Shown: positions 25,201-43,438 of the stretch, piece by piece | How the letters are laid out: each line of letters begins with the position of its first letter | Numbering within the stretch: the first letter of the stretch is position 1 | Assembly: GCA_019321725.1 (NCBI GenBank) | Contig: CM033118.1 | Span: 17,820,071 to 17,884,070 of the forward strand | Direction of reading: 5' to 3' | DNA from: Paulownia fortunei | Lineage: Eukaryota; Streptophyta; Magnoliopsida; Lamiales; Paulowniaceae | Length of the DNA: 64,000 bases | Made by a program: the position numbers and the translations under genes | Notes under the pieces: generated by a model | Told to the model about the DNA's origin: nothing | Databases searched by the model: none | Seen by the model: the letters and a program-made list of their open reading frames with translations, nothing else

Positions 25201-26938
25201 GGACAGAAATGCAGCTAGTGAAAGCCATAATGCAACTGTTTCGTGTTCTACATCTCATGATCTGAACAGTCATCGTAAAGAGGCCAATGTAGAAAACCAG
25301 GAGATTCCGGAGCATATTTCCCTTCCTGAGAGCAGGTGTCTTGGTTCTGTGGACCATGAAGCTCAGAAGGAGGCTGAGTTGACAGGATCCAAGTCTGCTA
25401 GCATTCAGCCAGATGAGGCAGGCAAGTGTGCTTCCATTGGTGCAGGGGCTGCTTCTTCCTCTGCTGCAGGAGCAACAGATTCACGTGCAAAAATAAAGTT
25501 CGACTTAAACGAAGGTTTTAGTGCTGATGATGGGAAATATGGGGAGTCAGTCACTTTAACATCCTCTGGTTCAACAACTGTTCATATGATTAACTCGTTA
25601 CCGTTTTCTGTGAATTCTATATCCAGTGGCCATTCTGCCTCTGTTACTGTAGCTGCTGCTGCCAAAGGCCCCTTTCTTCCTCCAGAGGACTTATTGAGAA
25701 GTAAAGTGGAACTTGGATGGAAGGGATCTGCTGCCACTAGTGCATTTCGACCTGCTGAACCCAGAAAAGTTCTTGAAATGGCATTGGGTCCAACATATTT
25801 GTCTTGCCTTGATGCTTCTACCAGTAAACATGACCGTATTCCTTTGGATATTGATCTAAATGTGCCAGATGAAAGAGTTCTTGAGGAAATGGCTTCACGA
25901 GGTTCTACTTTGGCTGTTGAATCGACAACTGATTCGGCAAGTAATTGTGCCGCATTGCTGAATGAGGCATCAGATTCTATGCCTCTTCGTGGTTCTGGTG
26001 GGCTGGATCTTGATTTGAATAGAGTTGATGAAGCAATTGATACTGGGCACTGCTCCACCAGCAGCAATCATAATGCAGAGGCTTCCGTTGTGCATGTCAA
26101 ACCATTAGGTGGTTTACATGTTCAGAGGGATTTTGATCTCAACAATGGGCCTGTGGTTGATGATCCTAATGCGGAGCAGTTTCCAATTAATCAACTAGTC
26201 AAGGGTGGTGGTGTGACGTCTCAGCTGCCTTCTGCAGGCCTTAGAATGAACTGTCCAGGGCTGGGCAGTTTCTCATCTTGGTTTCCTCCTGGGAATACTT
26301 ACTCAACAGTAGCAATCCCATCAATATTACCTGATCGAGGGGAGCAGCCCTTTCCAGTTTTTCCACCTGGTGCACCCCAGAGAACATTTGGCCCTGCTGG
26401 TGTTCCCTCATTTAATCCTGACGTCTACCGTGGATCAGTATTGTCATCATCTCCGGCAGTGCCGTTCCCATCTAGTCCTTTTCAGTTTCCTGTCTTTCCT
26501 TTTGGGACCACTTTTCCTCTCCCTTCAGCCACTTTTTCTGTTGGAGCTACCTCATATGCAGATTCCTCATTGGGTGCAAGGCTTTTTGCACCTCCAGTAA
26601 ATTCTCAATATCTAGGACCTGGTTCTGTCGCATCCCAATTTCAGAGGCCATATGTGGTTAGCCTTCCTGAAATTAGCAATAATGCTGGGCTGGAGAACAA
26701 CCGAAAGTGGGCCAGACAGGGTCTGGACCTCAATGCAGGCCCTGGAGCCATGGAAAGTGAAGTCAGGGAGGAGATGTTTCCTCTGTCATCAGGCCAACAT
26801 TCTGTTGCCAGTTCGCAAGCTATAGCGGAGGAGCAGGCCAGGATGTTTTCAGTTTCAGGTAGTATTTTGAAGAGGAAGGAGCCTGAGGGAGGCTGGGACA
26901 GTGAGACCTTCAGACATAAGCAGTCTTCATGGCAGTAG
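19213..26938 (+). CDS. SUO: SUO-like BAH and TFIIS-N domain protein
   Basis: In Arabidopsis, SUO is a P-body protein needed for miRNA-directed translational repression. The exons are 19213-19395, 21949-22320 and 22508-26938, all in phase, giving about 1661 residues, a usual length for the family. The N-terminal MHGRVQR start has no in-frame upstream ATG nearby. A BAH domain covers residues ~62-185 (from GRKISVGSCALFKPP to CLRWLTDQDYIN). A basic NLS-like patch (KGKKRERG) lies near 243. A TFIIS helical-bundle domain covers ~292-432 (WLQDIHKGKIGDG, RKARTLVDTWKKRVEAEM). A long Ser/Glu-rich region follows. The C-terminal part holds five DLN motifs (~1182, 1299, 1352, 1393, 1589) and two GW sites (LGWKG ~1252, GGWDSE ~1646), matching the two GW repeats known for SUO. 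The codon frame is intact. A truncated copy lies upstream, and the ROP gene is convergent downstream. Confidence 0.9.
19923..19942 (+). other. Potential G-quadruplex in SUO intron 1
   Basis: Four GGGGT units in tandem follow a run of about 18 T. On the sense strand (and hence in the pre-mRNA) this meets the four-G-tract rule for a quadruplex. It is intronic and may simply be a simple repeat. Confidence 0.6.
20540..21470. repeat. Degenerate ~75-bp tandem array inside SUO intron 1
   Basis: A loose unit recurs that contains GTAGTAA, then TGAGGCAATNATATACAT, then a CCAAAA block and TTTTTGACACTANTTTTT. The GAGGCAAT-like point falls at about 20,671, 20,742, 20,816, 20,895, 20,975, 21,047, 21,125, 21,206, 21,345 and 21,417. 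Spacings are mostly 71-80 bases, with one double gap of 139. The units are strongly diverged, so the array is old. It is absent from the truncated duplicate because that region was deleted there. Confidence 0.6.
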
Positions 26939-26976
26939 AATGTAAACTTCTGGAATATACCAATCCCTAAAATCCT

Positions 26977-28385
26977 GTAAGTGTTTTTTCATGCAATGCA
27001 TAATAAATAATAGCTGATGTTTGGAGAACTAACTTTAATTTTGTGTAATATTTATATGATTTTTAGTAATACACCTTGTTCAATTTATACGAGGAAACTT
27101 TTCTGTGCTGAATTGTTTTTTGAAATGGAGATTTTGCATCTATTCTTCTCAATTTATCTATTGTCTGGTGGGATTTTATTTTTTTTCGTTTCGATGATGC
27201 ATAATGTGGGGAATATAATTTTGTTCCTGTTGAGGGATGAACCTGAACTATTATTTGGATCCGGTTGCCTGAGTCAAATTCAGCTCTGTTGACTCAATTT
27301 ATGTGCCAGGAATGCGTAAGATAATACCACTGAAGCAATATGATATGCCACTGTCTGATTGAATCCATGAGTGCTTCTTGTGCAACTTGAACTTACTGCA
27401 GTTGCTTTATGCAACTTCACTCTGGTTATTAGCTGCAAGCACCATTTTCACGCATTACAGCCTGTCAATTATACATCAATTAACAGATACAAATCATGGT
27501 ACTTGTTTATGGATTATAAGCCTTCACACAGACGTTCTACACTTTGGGGTCCCCAAGTATTAACACATGGGTGCAGCTTATTGTTGAAGATGAAAATTTA
27601 ATTGCGTCCAGATTTTATATGAATTCATTCTGATGATAGCTCTGTTCTTCCTGTTGTGCATATTTTTAAATGTGTACTAGATTGGGATTGGAATCTTTAT
27701 GTAATTTTTCTTGTTTTAGTATGAAGTAGAGACACTACAATTATTGGAAGCAAATTAACCTTGTTCTACAAAAATCTCGTTTACAAGACTTGTTAATGAC
27801 TGATGTTATGGCTTGATTTTGTACCCCATGTGAATAGTGAATGAAGGAGTAAGGCATTCAACATTGTGAGATGAAGTACTGATTCTCACCAGCCTCGCCG
27901 TAAACTGTAGGTAAGCTTTTCTCTTACAAGCGTAAAAGAGATTATATATGCCATGACAATGTATATAGTACCTCTCGATCAGATTGATGATTGTCTAGAC
28001 TTGAATTACTGTCATGATTAGGAATTATAATATGTAATGGGCATAGAAAAGAGTAGCATAATGTGGGTTCACCTGTTAGTTTTGCATTCTTATAAAAGCT
28101 GCATTAGGTAAAGATTTCAATTTTAGGAAAGTTCTTTTTAATTATGGAAATAAAAATTTAAGGTACTAGACCGGGGGGAATGCTTAGTTCTCTATTTCGC
28201 TGTGACATCTAATTGTAGTAAATTAGTCATTAGTCTTTTTATTTTTATGTTTTACATAGATATAGATCTGTGTTTGTTGCAAAGTAGTCTTTTCCGTTGC
28301 ATTAGGAAACTTAATTAATACTCCTTTTCTATATCATGCAATCTCTCTTTCATACTAAGTTGACTTGTCATTTTGCTTTTCCCAG
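26977..28385 (+). other. Probable intron in the SUO 3' UTR
   Basis: A consensus donor (CCT|GTAAGTG) lies 38 bases after the TAG stop. A pyrimidine-rich acceptor (TTTGCTTTTCCCAG) lies at 28,372-28,385. Both sites and the following segment are conserved in the duplicate (donor at 11,296, acceptor AG at 13,368-13,369). Their conservation beyond the coding end suggests a spliced 3' UTR. The exon junction would lie closer than ~50 bases to the stop, so it should not by itself provoke nonsense-mediated decay. Not proven without transcripts. Confidence 0.45.
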
Positions 28386-29573
28386 TGTTTGAAGCCGATT
28401 AACCATCATCCTGATGGTTATTTCTTCAGAGGATGGGTGGCTTGTGAGTAGATTTGATGTGTTCATATTCTCCAACCCCCACCTCTTCTGCATGTTAAGC
28501 GTATGGTGCAGCGTTCCATGGCTATCTGATGTGTACCATTCTGGGAGGACAGATCCTTATCCCAACTGTAGATATTCTTACTGGAGAAAGCATAAACTTC
28601 TGGTGCCTAGGTACTGAAGATTGATACTCAAAATAGTTTGATGCAACATCCTAACCGTTCTGAGGAGGCTGGCTTGCCTTTCTTCATTTTTTGCTCTCTT
28701 GCCTTTTTCATCCTTATTTTCCCCATACAGATTTGTGTAGGGTTTAAACTTAATTTTGATACTAAAGCTTATGATCTTGCTTGCTCTAGTATTAATGGCT
28801 TTTATGGTATTATAAGTTTGTTTTACCCTTCTCCTCTTAGTGTCATCATATGCTATATCTATTATCTACTGTGCTGATGATGAAATTTTCATCGCAATGA
28901 TGTGATAACGTATCTATGATGATAATGGGTCGGATACTGGTAAATAGAAATGAATATATTGCCATCTGCTGCAATGGCACTTATAATTCCTTCATGTGGT
29001 TCGCAAAAGTGAGCTTGCCGTTGCCATGACTTTTGCTTGGTATATAAATTGCAGTTGCTAAATCACCAATATCTCCATTTCCCTTCAAATCTTGGTTATT
29101 GAATTAAACAGGTTCTTAGTTGTCTGGAGTAAGTGTTAGGCAATGTAGGCTGAAAACTTTGAGGTGAAATCCAATAATTTGTTATGATGTTAATTTCAGT
29201 GCTTGCTTTTTGCTCTTCATTTTTGCCCTATTGTCTGTCTAGATGCGCAGCAGTTGTGCTAATTTTTGGGCTCCCGAGAGAACAACTTCGTGTAAATTGC
29301 AAAGCATTCTTAAATATGTGCAAAGCTTTTCTATTGTAGTCAAGTTTGGCTAACAAAAATACACACAAAGTTGGAATAAGAAATGGGTTGAATTAGCAAG
29401 AAAAACTGGGTCTCACCATCTAAAGTTTTCAACTTCACAACCATCTCTGTATACTAATATGTATCTGCACTCAGGATTAGTTTGTGGTTACTAGGCTTAC
29501 AACAATCCCAGAAAACAGTATTGCGTCGCACGACTCAGAGCATTGGGTCAGCATATTAAACAGATGGAAGCTT
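28386..29573 (+). other. Probable SUO 3' UTR exon and convergent intergenic spacer
   Basis: No protein is supported here. The first ~500 bases match the duplicate at about 13,370-13,680 and may be the last 3' UTR exon of the SUO-like gene. Matching with the duplicate fades after about 29,300. The ROP gene ends on the opposite strand at 29,574, so the two genes are tail to tail and their 3' ends may overlap. Confidence 0.4.
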
Positions 29574-35458
<5,885 letters not shown>

Positions 35459-35650
35459 TGTAGCATCAAAACACACACACCATTCAAGAATCAACTCAAA
35501 TGAAAATGAATACTGATAAACTAGACAATTAACAGTGAAAGATAAAAAGACTTTCTGGCCTCTGGTGGTTGGAATGGTTGGGAAGCCAGGCTATTTTTTA
35601 TGGACTTTCATGTGAGAGAGAAAGAGAGAGAGTATAAGCATAGGTCACAT
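35459..35650 (-). promoter_or_regulatory. ROP 5' leader with CT tract and minimal uORF
   Basis: On the minus strand a CT-rich tract (about 35,610-35,632) is followed by the leader. A five-residue uORF (MVCVF, 35483-35466) ends seven bases before the ROP start codon at 35,458. No in-frame ATG lies immediately upstream, which supports the chosen start. The regulatory effect is inference. Confidence 0.45.
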
Positions 35651-35845
35651 GATACTTACTCATACAAACTCTTTTGGTAGCGGAGTTGTTGAAACTTTAT
35701 ACTTGTGGTAATCATTTTTACGCTTTGGCACTTAAAGATTGGCCCTTTTTACCTTTGGCACATAATTGGAGCATCAATTGATGCATCACAAATTAATGGA
35801 GTATAAATATATTTGGGGTGTATATACACATATATATAGTTGATG

Positions 35846-35848
<3 letters not shown>

Positions 35849-35901
<53 letters not shown>
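35849..35901. repeat. (AT)n microsatellite upstream of ROP
   Basis: A run of about 26 TA units roughly 0.4 kb upstream of the ROP start codon, probably within or just beyond its promoter. Confidence 0.9.
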
Positions 35902-35905
<4 letters not shown>

Positions 35906-36689
35906 GGTTCTTTCTTTCTTGTTTGAGACAGTGAGATTGTGACAGAGATTGACAGCATTTAATAGTCCCAGAATTCTTTTGGGACTCTGATGAGTTCTGT
36001 CTGAACCACCTCCACTTGATTTTTTTGGACCCCTGATCAGCGCGTGGGGCTGATTTCCATTAATCTTTCTTGATTTAATTAGTTGATCTTTCAGTCAGAA
36101 TATTGGTTTTTCTTTAATAAATGGATTGCTTTTGCAACTTTCCTCCAAGGGTAAATATTTTTCCAAGATGATGTTCAATTTCTTAAAAATAATTCTTTAT
36201 ATGTTGCAAACTTGGGATAATGACAATTTAATTATTTTGAGAGCTCGTGTTTATTTTAGTAATAATTGATTTTACAAGCAGTCAAGAACTTTTTGTAGGA
36301 CAATTCATATGAAGGGGACTAGGTAGGTGGAACAAGGGTGGTCATTAAATACTCTTTTAGTAAGACTTGTACCAGTGGTGGGCTAAATATTTTCAAGATT
36401 TTGAGGCATTCATCCTATTTGAATTTTAATGGAAAAAAATAAGAAAAATACTTTTTATATTAAATAATGTAATTTTATGATTTACGTTTTTTATTTTTTT
36501 ATTAAAATAAAATTTAAATAAAATATTAATATCTTCCATGAAATTGTTAGTGTTTTATTTAACTTTGGACTAAAACAGTTAAGTTTTTAGTTTCAAAAAT
36601 TTTATCAATAATATCCATAGAATTTTCATCGTACTTACAAAATTTATCAAGCAAAATATTAAATATCAACAGTAGTAAAAATATTTTTA

Positions 36690-36850
36690 AAGTTGTGATC
36701 GATTTCTCCTAAGTAGTCTCCCAAACATGATAAAAATAGAGAAAAAATGATTCTTTTATCCGTTTGAAGGCTTGCTCACACTTCTCATGCCACTTTCTCA
36801 AATTGTTCTTTCAAAAAAGTTTAAGAAAGGGTCCTAGCCGCATGGAATTG
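36690..36850 (-). pseudogene. Ty3/gypsy polyprotein fragment
   Basis: The minus strand reads GPFLKLF, a stop, then NLRKWHEKCEQAFKRIKE. This matches the conserved linker between reverse transcriptase and RNase H of gypsy elements (PFFKxLK...FxWxxxCExAFxxLK). It is too short and broken to place in a clade. Confidence 0.45.
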
Positions 36851-38149
36851 GAGTCATTACATCAAGCATGAAGGAGATATCCGAACTATCTTGCTTTTAA
36901 ATAGTATCCTGTAAGCCGGGTTTCTAGGATATGAGAAGCGGTGGTTTACCCTGCGGCCTCTGGTAGTTTGAAATAAAATAGATAGAATAGTTGTTAACGC
37001 AATAGGGTCAGTTTTTTTATGTAATACGAAGTGGGAGTAAAATCGTATTTGACATATCTTTTCGGTATGGAGATATCTTCTTGACTCAATTTTTCGATAT
37101 GGAGCTATTTTCTTGACCCGACATGCTCGGATCGACCAACTTTTCAAATTACATAATAATAATTTTCCTAAATAATAAAGTCGGGCTCGATTTACACATT
37201 CATCCAACCACCTAAAAATATTTTATGATCCCATAGCCAAACTTCATGTAATTACAAAATCAACCATTGCAATTATGACATTTAGTACATAAATTCATTT
37301 GAGTCTGGCCTGCTTGATCTGGCAAAACATTCTTGATTTTGTGTACTGAAAACCTCCCACATTTGATTATTGGTAATAAACTCCATGTTGTCCAACAGAC
37401 TAACACTACTATTCACAAAATCTGTTGATTATTTTGGTTTCCGCAAGCAATTTTGTCTGATCAGTTTTCAGTTGGCTTAGTTAAATCAGTTTCCTTGGCC
37501 TGGCTAGCTTTTTCTTGACTGCATCCAGAGATTTATGTAAAGCAAAACACCTTTTTTTTTTTTTTTTTTCTTTTGAGTTGGTCAATTTGTAAGGTCACAC
37601 CCTAAACCCTATCCCATTTTCAGGGGAAAAAATTCTTAAAATGATTTTTTTATTTATAATGATAAATGAACTTATTTATTAACATATGTAACTTATGATA
37701 AGTGCATTAAGATGGGTGGGAAATTCAAAATCAAGCAATATTTTAGTACCCAAAAAAAAAGGTCCATTTTATAATTTTATTATAAGCCTTCTGTAAATCA
37801 ATTTCAATCATCATACCTCATATCTTACCTTTTCTATTCCTTAAGGAATAAAGAGTTTCTTGGCTATTTAATAAAACCATCAAAGGAAGTCTTACTTGGG
37901 ATAAAGCTACATTGAGATGGCACAATTAGTTTGCTCAATAATGATTTCAACCTATTATCTATAAATTTTATAACAAATTTGAATATCACATTTTCACAAT
38001 CTAATAAGCCTAAGTTCCTAAAAATTTTCAAGATTGGTTGCTTAGAAACAAGCTATTTCACTAGTGAAATCATGCGTAAAACAAAAAATAGGTCTTCACA
38101 AAATAAAAATAAAAAAACAGAATTTACAGTTATATTCTAGTATTTTTGG

Positions 38150-38306
38150 TAGAATCCAACTTGAAGTTAGGAATGACAGTGGGTCAGATTCAATTCGGGT
38201 TTGTCTGAATTCGAGATCCGAGGTCGTTAGGATTTTTAAGAACTCATACCCAAATCCGCCCCATACTCGGACCTGGTGGGTGTTAGACCCATTTTTATAA
38301 TTTAAA

Positions 38307-38343
<37 letters not shown>

Positions 38344-38540
38344 ATTATAAGAATATTACTATTAAACTTTCTAAACAATATATTTTTCTAATTACAATAT
38401 CATATAAATATATATAATAATTTTTTAAAATAAATAAAAAAATAAATGAGTCTAATCTGGATCGAATCAATAAACTCCAAACTTGACTCAAAACCATTTA
38501 TACGAAATCAAGACTCAAAGAGTATAGGGTATGGGGCATT
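38150..38540. mobile_element. Degraded non-autonomous DNA element, copy A
   Basis: It starts with GGAATGACAGTGGGTCAGAT and has an AT-repeat interior including TTATAATTTAAAATATAT and ATTACTATTAAACTTT. The element at 50,104-50,490 has the same interior words in the same order, so the two are related. Ends are not exact here. Confidence 0.4.
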
Positions 38541-39129
38541 TGCAAGAAGCAATATTAAGAGTGGTATCATTAAGACCAAACAAATCATGAAAATGTGATG
38601 GAAACATATTTAAAGATCTTAATTTCTATTCTTTTTTTTTTCTCCTTGAAAGAGTATAAGAAAATATCCTAAATTTTATTTTCCGCATAACATTATGAAT
38701 TAATTCAAATCGTCATCATTTAATTCAACCAATTTTATCCACACAAAAAAAAAAATTGAGTTCGACACAATTATTTGAAAAGTTTAAAGTTATGTAAAGA
38801 TGTCTCATGCTATTTAAATTTTGAGTTTGACAATAATTTTGTTAATGTTTGGACTGTTGAACGTAAAACACAATGTTCTATAGCTAGATGGTGATTTTGA
38901 TCAAAAGTTTATAAACAAGTATATTGAAACATTAAACCCAAATATACAACAAATATTTATGAAAATCTATCTCCCAAAATTAATGATGATAACCTATTCT
39001 TTGAAATTAAAATTTTTATTAATGTTTAGCCACCTATAAAGAAAAACATTAATTCAATCAATCTTGAGTGGTTGATTGGCATTAATTAATATTCCTTGTC
39101 CTCTTGGCCAAGATAATTAGGGTAATCAC

Positions 39130-39315
39130 AATTAGTTAATCGAATAGAATCAAAATTAAAATTTTAATTCATACCAAAATCATTTTCGATTTGTACCGAA
39201 ATCAAACTGAATGGAAGATTTTAGTTTGGTTTTTTATTTTTTATTTTTTTATTTTTTTATTTTTTTATTTTCAGTTCGATTAATTGAAACCGAACTGAAA
39301 TGAAAACTAAATTAT

Positions 39316-39346
<31 letters not shown>

Positions 39347-39600
39347 TGTATAATATTTTTCTACTTATTATTTATTTTTATATATTTTTTAATTTTTTTA
39401 TGCTCCCAAACTAAAAAATAATAAATAAAAAATACATTAATAATTTTGTAATTCAATTTTTAATCTATTTTTTCTTAAAAAAATTGATTAATAAAAAAAT
39501 CAAACTGAAAAATAAAAAAAATATTATGTTATAATCGAATCTAACAAATTAATTCAGTTTGATTTTCAATTTAAGTTTTTAATCTATCCCCAAAGGAGAA
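39130..39600. mobile_element. Degraded hAT-like MITE
   Basis: Subterminal words such as AACCGAACTGAAATGAAAAC, TCGAATCTAAC and CAGTTTGATTTTCAATTTAA occur on both sides of an AT repeat. They resemble the GGTTCGGTTT-rich ends of plant hAT MITEs, as in the better-preserved element at 52,830. Termini were not found. Confidence 0.3.
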
Positions 39601-42159
39601 GTACCAAGGACTTATTTGTTTGCACATACATATACGCACATGGATTATCCAAGGGATGTCACAATCCCATTGTGCTTTTTGTGACTACTTCTTTTGGGTG
39701 GTTCTTGCATGGAGGACCTCTGCAGGAATAACAAAATATTTCATGAAAGTAACTACATAACAACAGCTACTGATTATTTTGGGACCATTTCTTAGTTGGT
39801 AATGTTAGGTGTTGATTTTGGGAGTGTGCAATGTTGGTAGAGAACCAGAAATTAAACTTTCAATGCACAAAGGAAAATTGAAATTTGGGGCCGACTGTCC
39901 TTAGCCTGCCCTGCTCGACTAGTTCATTGTGTGCTTTAATGTAGGGTTTTATAAGGAAGTATTAGCTACTTGGACAATAATATTGACAAACAGTAATAAA
40001 GCTAGTTCCCACACTTGAAGTGATACAGTAGTATAATGATTTGAATTTCCTATGTGTCATTTTGGCCCTATTTGGGTGTGATTACTGGTGGGTGAGCTCT
40101 CAAATTTTATTTTTGGGCCTCATTTAGGGTGTACGATCATTCTTTGAAAGGAGTTAATATATCAAATGGCTACTTTGATTATGTATAAATTGTTATCACG
40201 CCAATATTTAACCGATGATGGACCATTCTCAAAATTAATCAGGGACACGTGGATTTTAAAAAATAATAATAATAAAGATAAAGAGAATAACAATCATAGT
40301 GACAATTTGGTTAAAGAAAAAGAAAATAAAATGAATCTAGCTAAGCAATAATGTTCAGTCTCTAGACTAAATAAAATTGCTTGTTATTTCATGTAGAGTG
40401 TGTATAGTTTTGGAATGGTTTAGAACTAGATTTAACTTTATCAAAATAGTCTTGTCTATTTTGATGGGATATTCTTAGCATGACTTTGGACAGTTATTCC
40501 AGTCGTTGATCTATGAGTCTTCCATGCGGGCCCACAAAAATTATTGTTGTGATTTTCTTGAAATATATCATAATTTTAGCTAATATTTTCATAATATAAA
40601 CTTATTTGGATTCACAACAGAATCTAATTGATTTAAATCTAATTGATTTGTCTAGTTGCAGTGTGCAGCTTCGAATTCCCACGAACTCTTAGAAGGCAAA
40701 ATATATTTTGGAAGTGTTATTGGAATACATGATTTATCCTGAAAGACAACCGTAATTCTGGAAGGTAAGGTGATTGTGTGAGAGGCGGCTTATTGTAGTG
40801 AAAATTAGTGTACAAGTTGTGTTCGCACCCTGATTTATTAAGGCACATTCCGTGATTTATCCCTCAAGGTTTTAGGGGAAGGTGTTTTGGAGATTTAAAA
40901 TTTAGTTTGACAAAATTGAAATATTTAAGTAAAAAAAAAAAGGAGAGGTTAAGGGCCAAAAGACAGCTCTAAAGCAATAAAAATGGTCAAGCCTAGCCAA
41001 GTTCCATGATTAAAGACCTTGTGTGGGTTGGCATATGTGGCTTAAGTAAAGATTAAGCAACATGATAAAAGAGGGACTAATTGATTGAAATAAAAAATAA
41101 ATAAAGCAACAAAAAGATAAAAGAGAAACTTTTGCTAGCACCCATGAGAGGAATGGAATCTAAGGCTGCTTCATTTCATTAAAAGTTCTGCATAGTTGCA
41201 ATTTGGAAGTGAAGGAAAAAAAGAAGAAGAAAAGGAAAAAGAAAAAGTTGGAAGTGGTCACTCATGTCCAATGAAAGTTTGGCAAGTTTATAAGTTTTAT
41301 TTTTATTTTTTTTTATTTTTTTTTATTTTTATTTTTAAATCTGATAAGATATACGACAAGTTTAAAATTTTTTTAACATCTTATAAGATATATGATGTTG
41401 ATGTTTTACAGTATGGCACAAATTTCAAAATGAATGGTTTAAAAATTTTAAAATAAGATTTTAGTAGATTACAAGTTCATTTAAAATTATGACAATACTC
41501 TAATTTATTTTTTCAATTGTAACAAAACTTTATACCATGCAAATGATCAAGAATGGTCATTACTAAACATCATATAAATTCTTGGAGCTTAGTTTGTTCA
41601 AAACCTAACATTTTATAGTAAAATTTTGAAGTTTATATGATATAAATATATAAAGGGATCAATAAATAATTCGTGTCTTTGGCTTATTAAAGTAATAAAA
41701 ACGTGGTAGAGTAAAATTCAGTGCAATTACACAAAATAATCCATCATCAAATAAATATTCATTTAAATAATTACAAGAACCTGTCAAAATTAATAATTAA
41801 TAAACTCTCTTTATTAATTTGTTTTTGTTTTTTCAATGATATATACCTTCTATCCTAATAACTGCATTTCTTTAATGGGACATCTCTAGATAAAGTTTAA
41901 TTTTTTGAAACAATTTTTTTTTTCAAATTATTATTTTAATTAAAGATAGTATAATACTTCTAACTCTCAGTTAATACTTTAAATATAATTATATAAAAAT
42001 ATATAAAACTTTCACTTTGTCAACTCTTTTCGGTTGAATGAGAGCTTTCATTTTGAAACGGAAGGAGTAGGTCTTTTGACATTTGTCGTGTGAATCTTGC
42101 TTAAAAACAATTAAATATGAACAGGTACTATTTTCAACCCAAACCAAAACCCTTTTTTT

Positions 42160-42207
42160 TTTTTTGGGTTGGGCGGGGAGTTTGGGTTGGGGGGGGGGAT
42201 GGGGAGT
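42160..42207 (+). other. G-rich tract, possible G-quadruplex
   Basis: After a T run the strand carries GGGTTGGGCGGGG, GGGTT, a run of ten G and then ATGGGGAG. Several G-tracts of three or more satisfy the quadruplex rule. The area is intergenic and also looks like a simple-sequence region. Confidence 0.5.
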
Positions 42208-43342
42208 GGTTAAGCTCCCACTCGAAGGGCCTAATACAAAACCTTAAAAAGATATAATTGATTGAGCCCATTAGTATGACTCTAATTTGGACTATAACAC
42301 ACAAATTGGGTCAATCTACTCAAAATAAGGCCGCCAATAGGCCCAGTATCAATATGGGCCACACTCACCCACACTCTTGGTTGCTATTCATGAAACCTCG
42401 ATAATAAATGTTCGATAAATTAATAATTTTATTTAAATAATAAAAACGATTATATTAATGCACTAAGTTAATAATCTTATTAAATACATTTAAATTTTTT
42501 AGGACTCAATAAAAATATAAATTAATATGACAAAGAAAATATATAACTATAATATTGCCACATATTTTACTTCTTTAAATAAATTGATTTTTAGAAAGTT
42601 GTAAATGCAAAAGTTGCAGCCCTTTATAGCATCAAGAATAGCAGCACTCCAATATTTATAGTAAAAGTTAGGACCAGAATATTGAAGTCTATCCACAAAA
42701 AATATAAACAACATATGTTAATAAATTATTTATTTGTTTCCTTTTTTTTGTAGATCTTTTTGCTTCCTTTTTTTATTTTTGATGAATCTTTCATCTTAGT
42801 GTCATGAAAAAACATAAAATATACACAAATTATGAAAAAGTAACATTTATGAAATAATTATGTAAAATTATCACATTAAACCTCTTAAATTTCACAAATA
42901 TCATTGAAATATTATTTTTTTTATCACATACTATTATTTTTTTTATAACTCATGCTTGAATCTTGGTAAAAAAAATAGTACATGTACAACAATAATAAAA
43001 ATATAATTTTTTATAATTTAATTATTAATAAATAATTTCTTTAAAATAATTTTTTTTTCTAGTCCTAACAATATACATTTATTGAGGTTTTAAATAATTC
43101 CATGATGTAGTGTAAAATGTTTAGCATCTTGTCATTAGTCATTATTTTTTACACATATTAGGAACTAAATATTTTAAAATCACCATTACTTGTGGCTTTA
43201 TTAATATATATATAAAAGAAGTTGAAGGAATAATATTTTAATCCCATCTTCACTATTTATTATAGAGGCATTTAATATATAATAGTAATTTTATATTAAA
43301 ATTGATTAAATATCATGTAATGGCTTGAATTTAAAAATATAG

Positions 43343-43438
43343 GTGAAAGTGCAAGTGGGAACTGCGACTTTGTTCGAAAGCGCAACTCTCGTTTTGCGCT
43401 TTCAATTTGAAGGCGCAAGTTACTATTGCGCCTTCAAA
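43343..43438 (+). repeat. Left terminal inverted repeat of the MULE, hairpin-built
   Basis: It contains two adjacent palindromes: GAAAGCGCAA/TTTGCGCTTTC with a 6-7-base loop, and GAAGGCGCAA/TTGCGCCTTC with a 7-base loop. It aligns along its length with the complement of 49,910-50,004. Its GC content is far above the surrounding DNA. Confidence 0.75.

Larger units (their letters stand above)
35902..43342. other. Intergenic region with transposon relics, no gene seen
   Basis: About 7.4 kb of AT-rich DNA between the ROP promoter and the MULE. Relics listed separately are a short gypsy polyprotein fragment, two degraded MITE-like elements with AT repeats, and a G-rich tract. I see no intact gene or RNA gene in it. 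Confidence 0.55.

Noticed and set aside
25582..26067. 161-codon minus-strand open frame opposite SUO exon 3
   Set aside because: Antisense shadow of a long biased coding exon; no family resemblance.
35749..35958. Minus-strand 69-codon open frame with YIYIYI repeats
   Set aside because: Another AT microsatellite translation upstream of the ROP gene.
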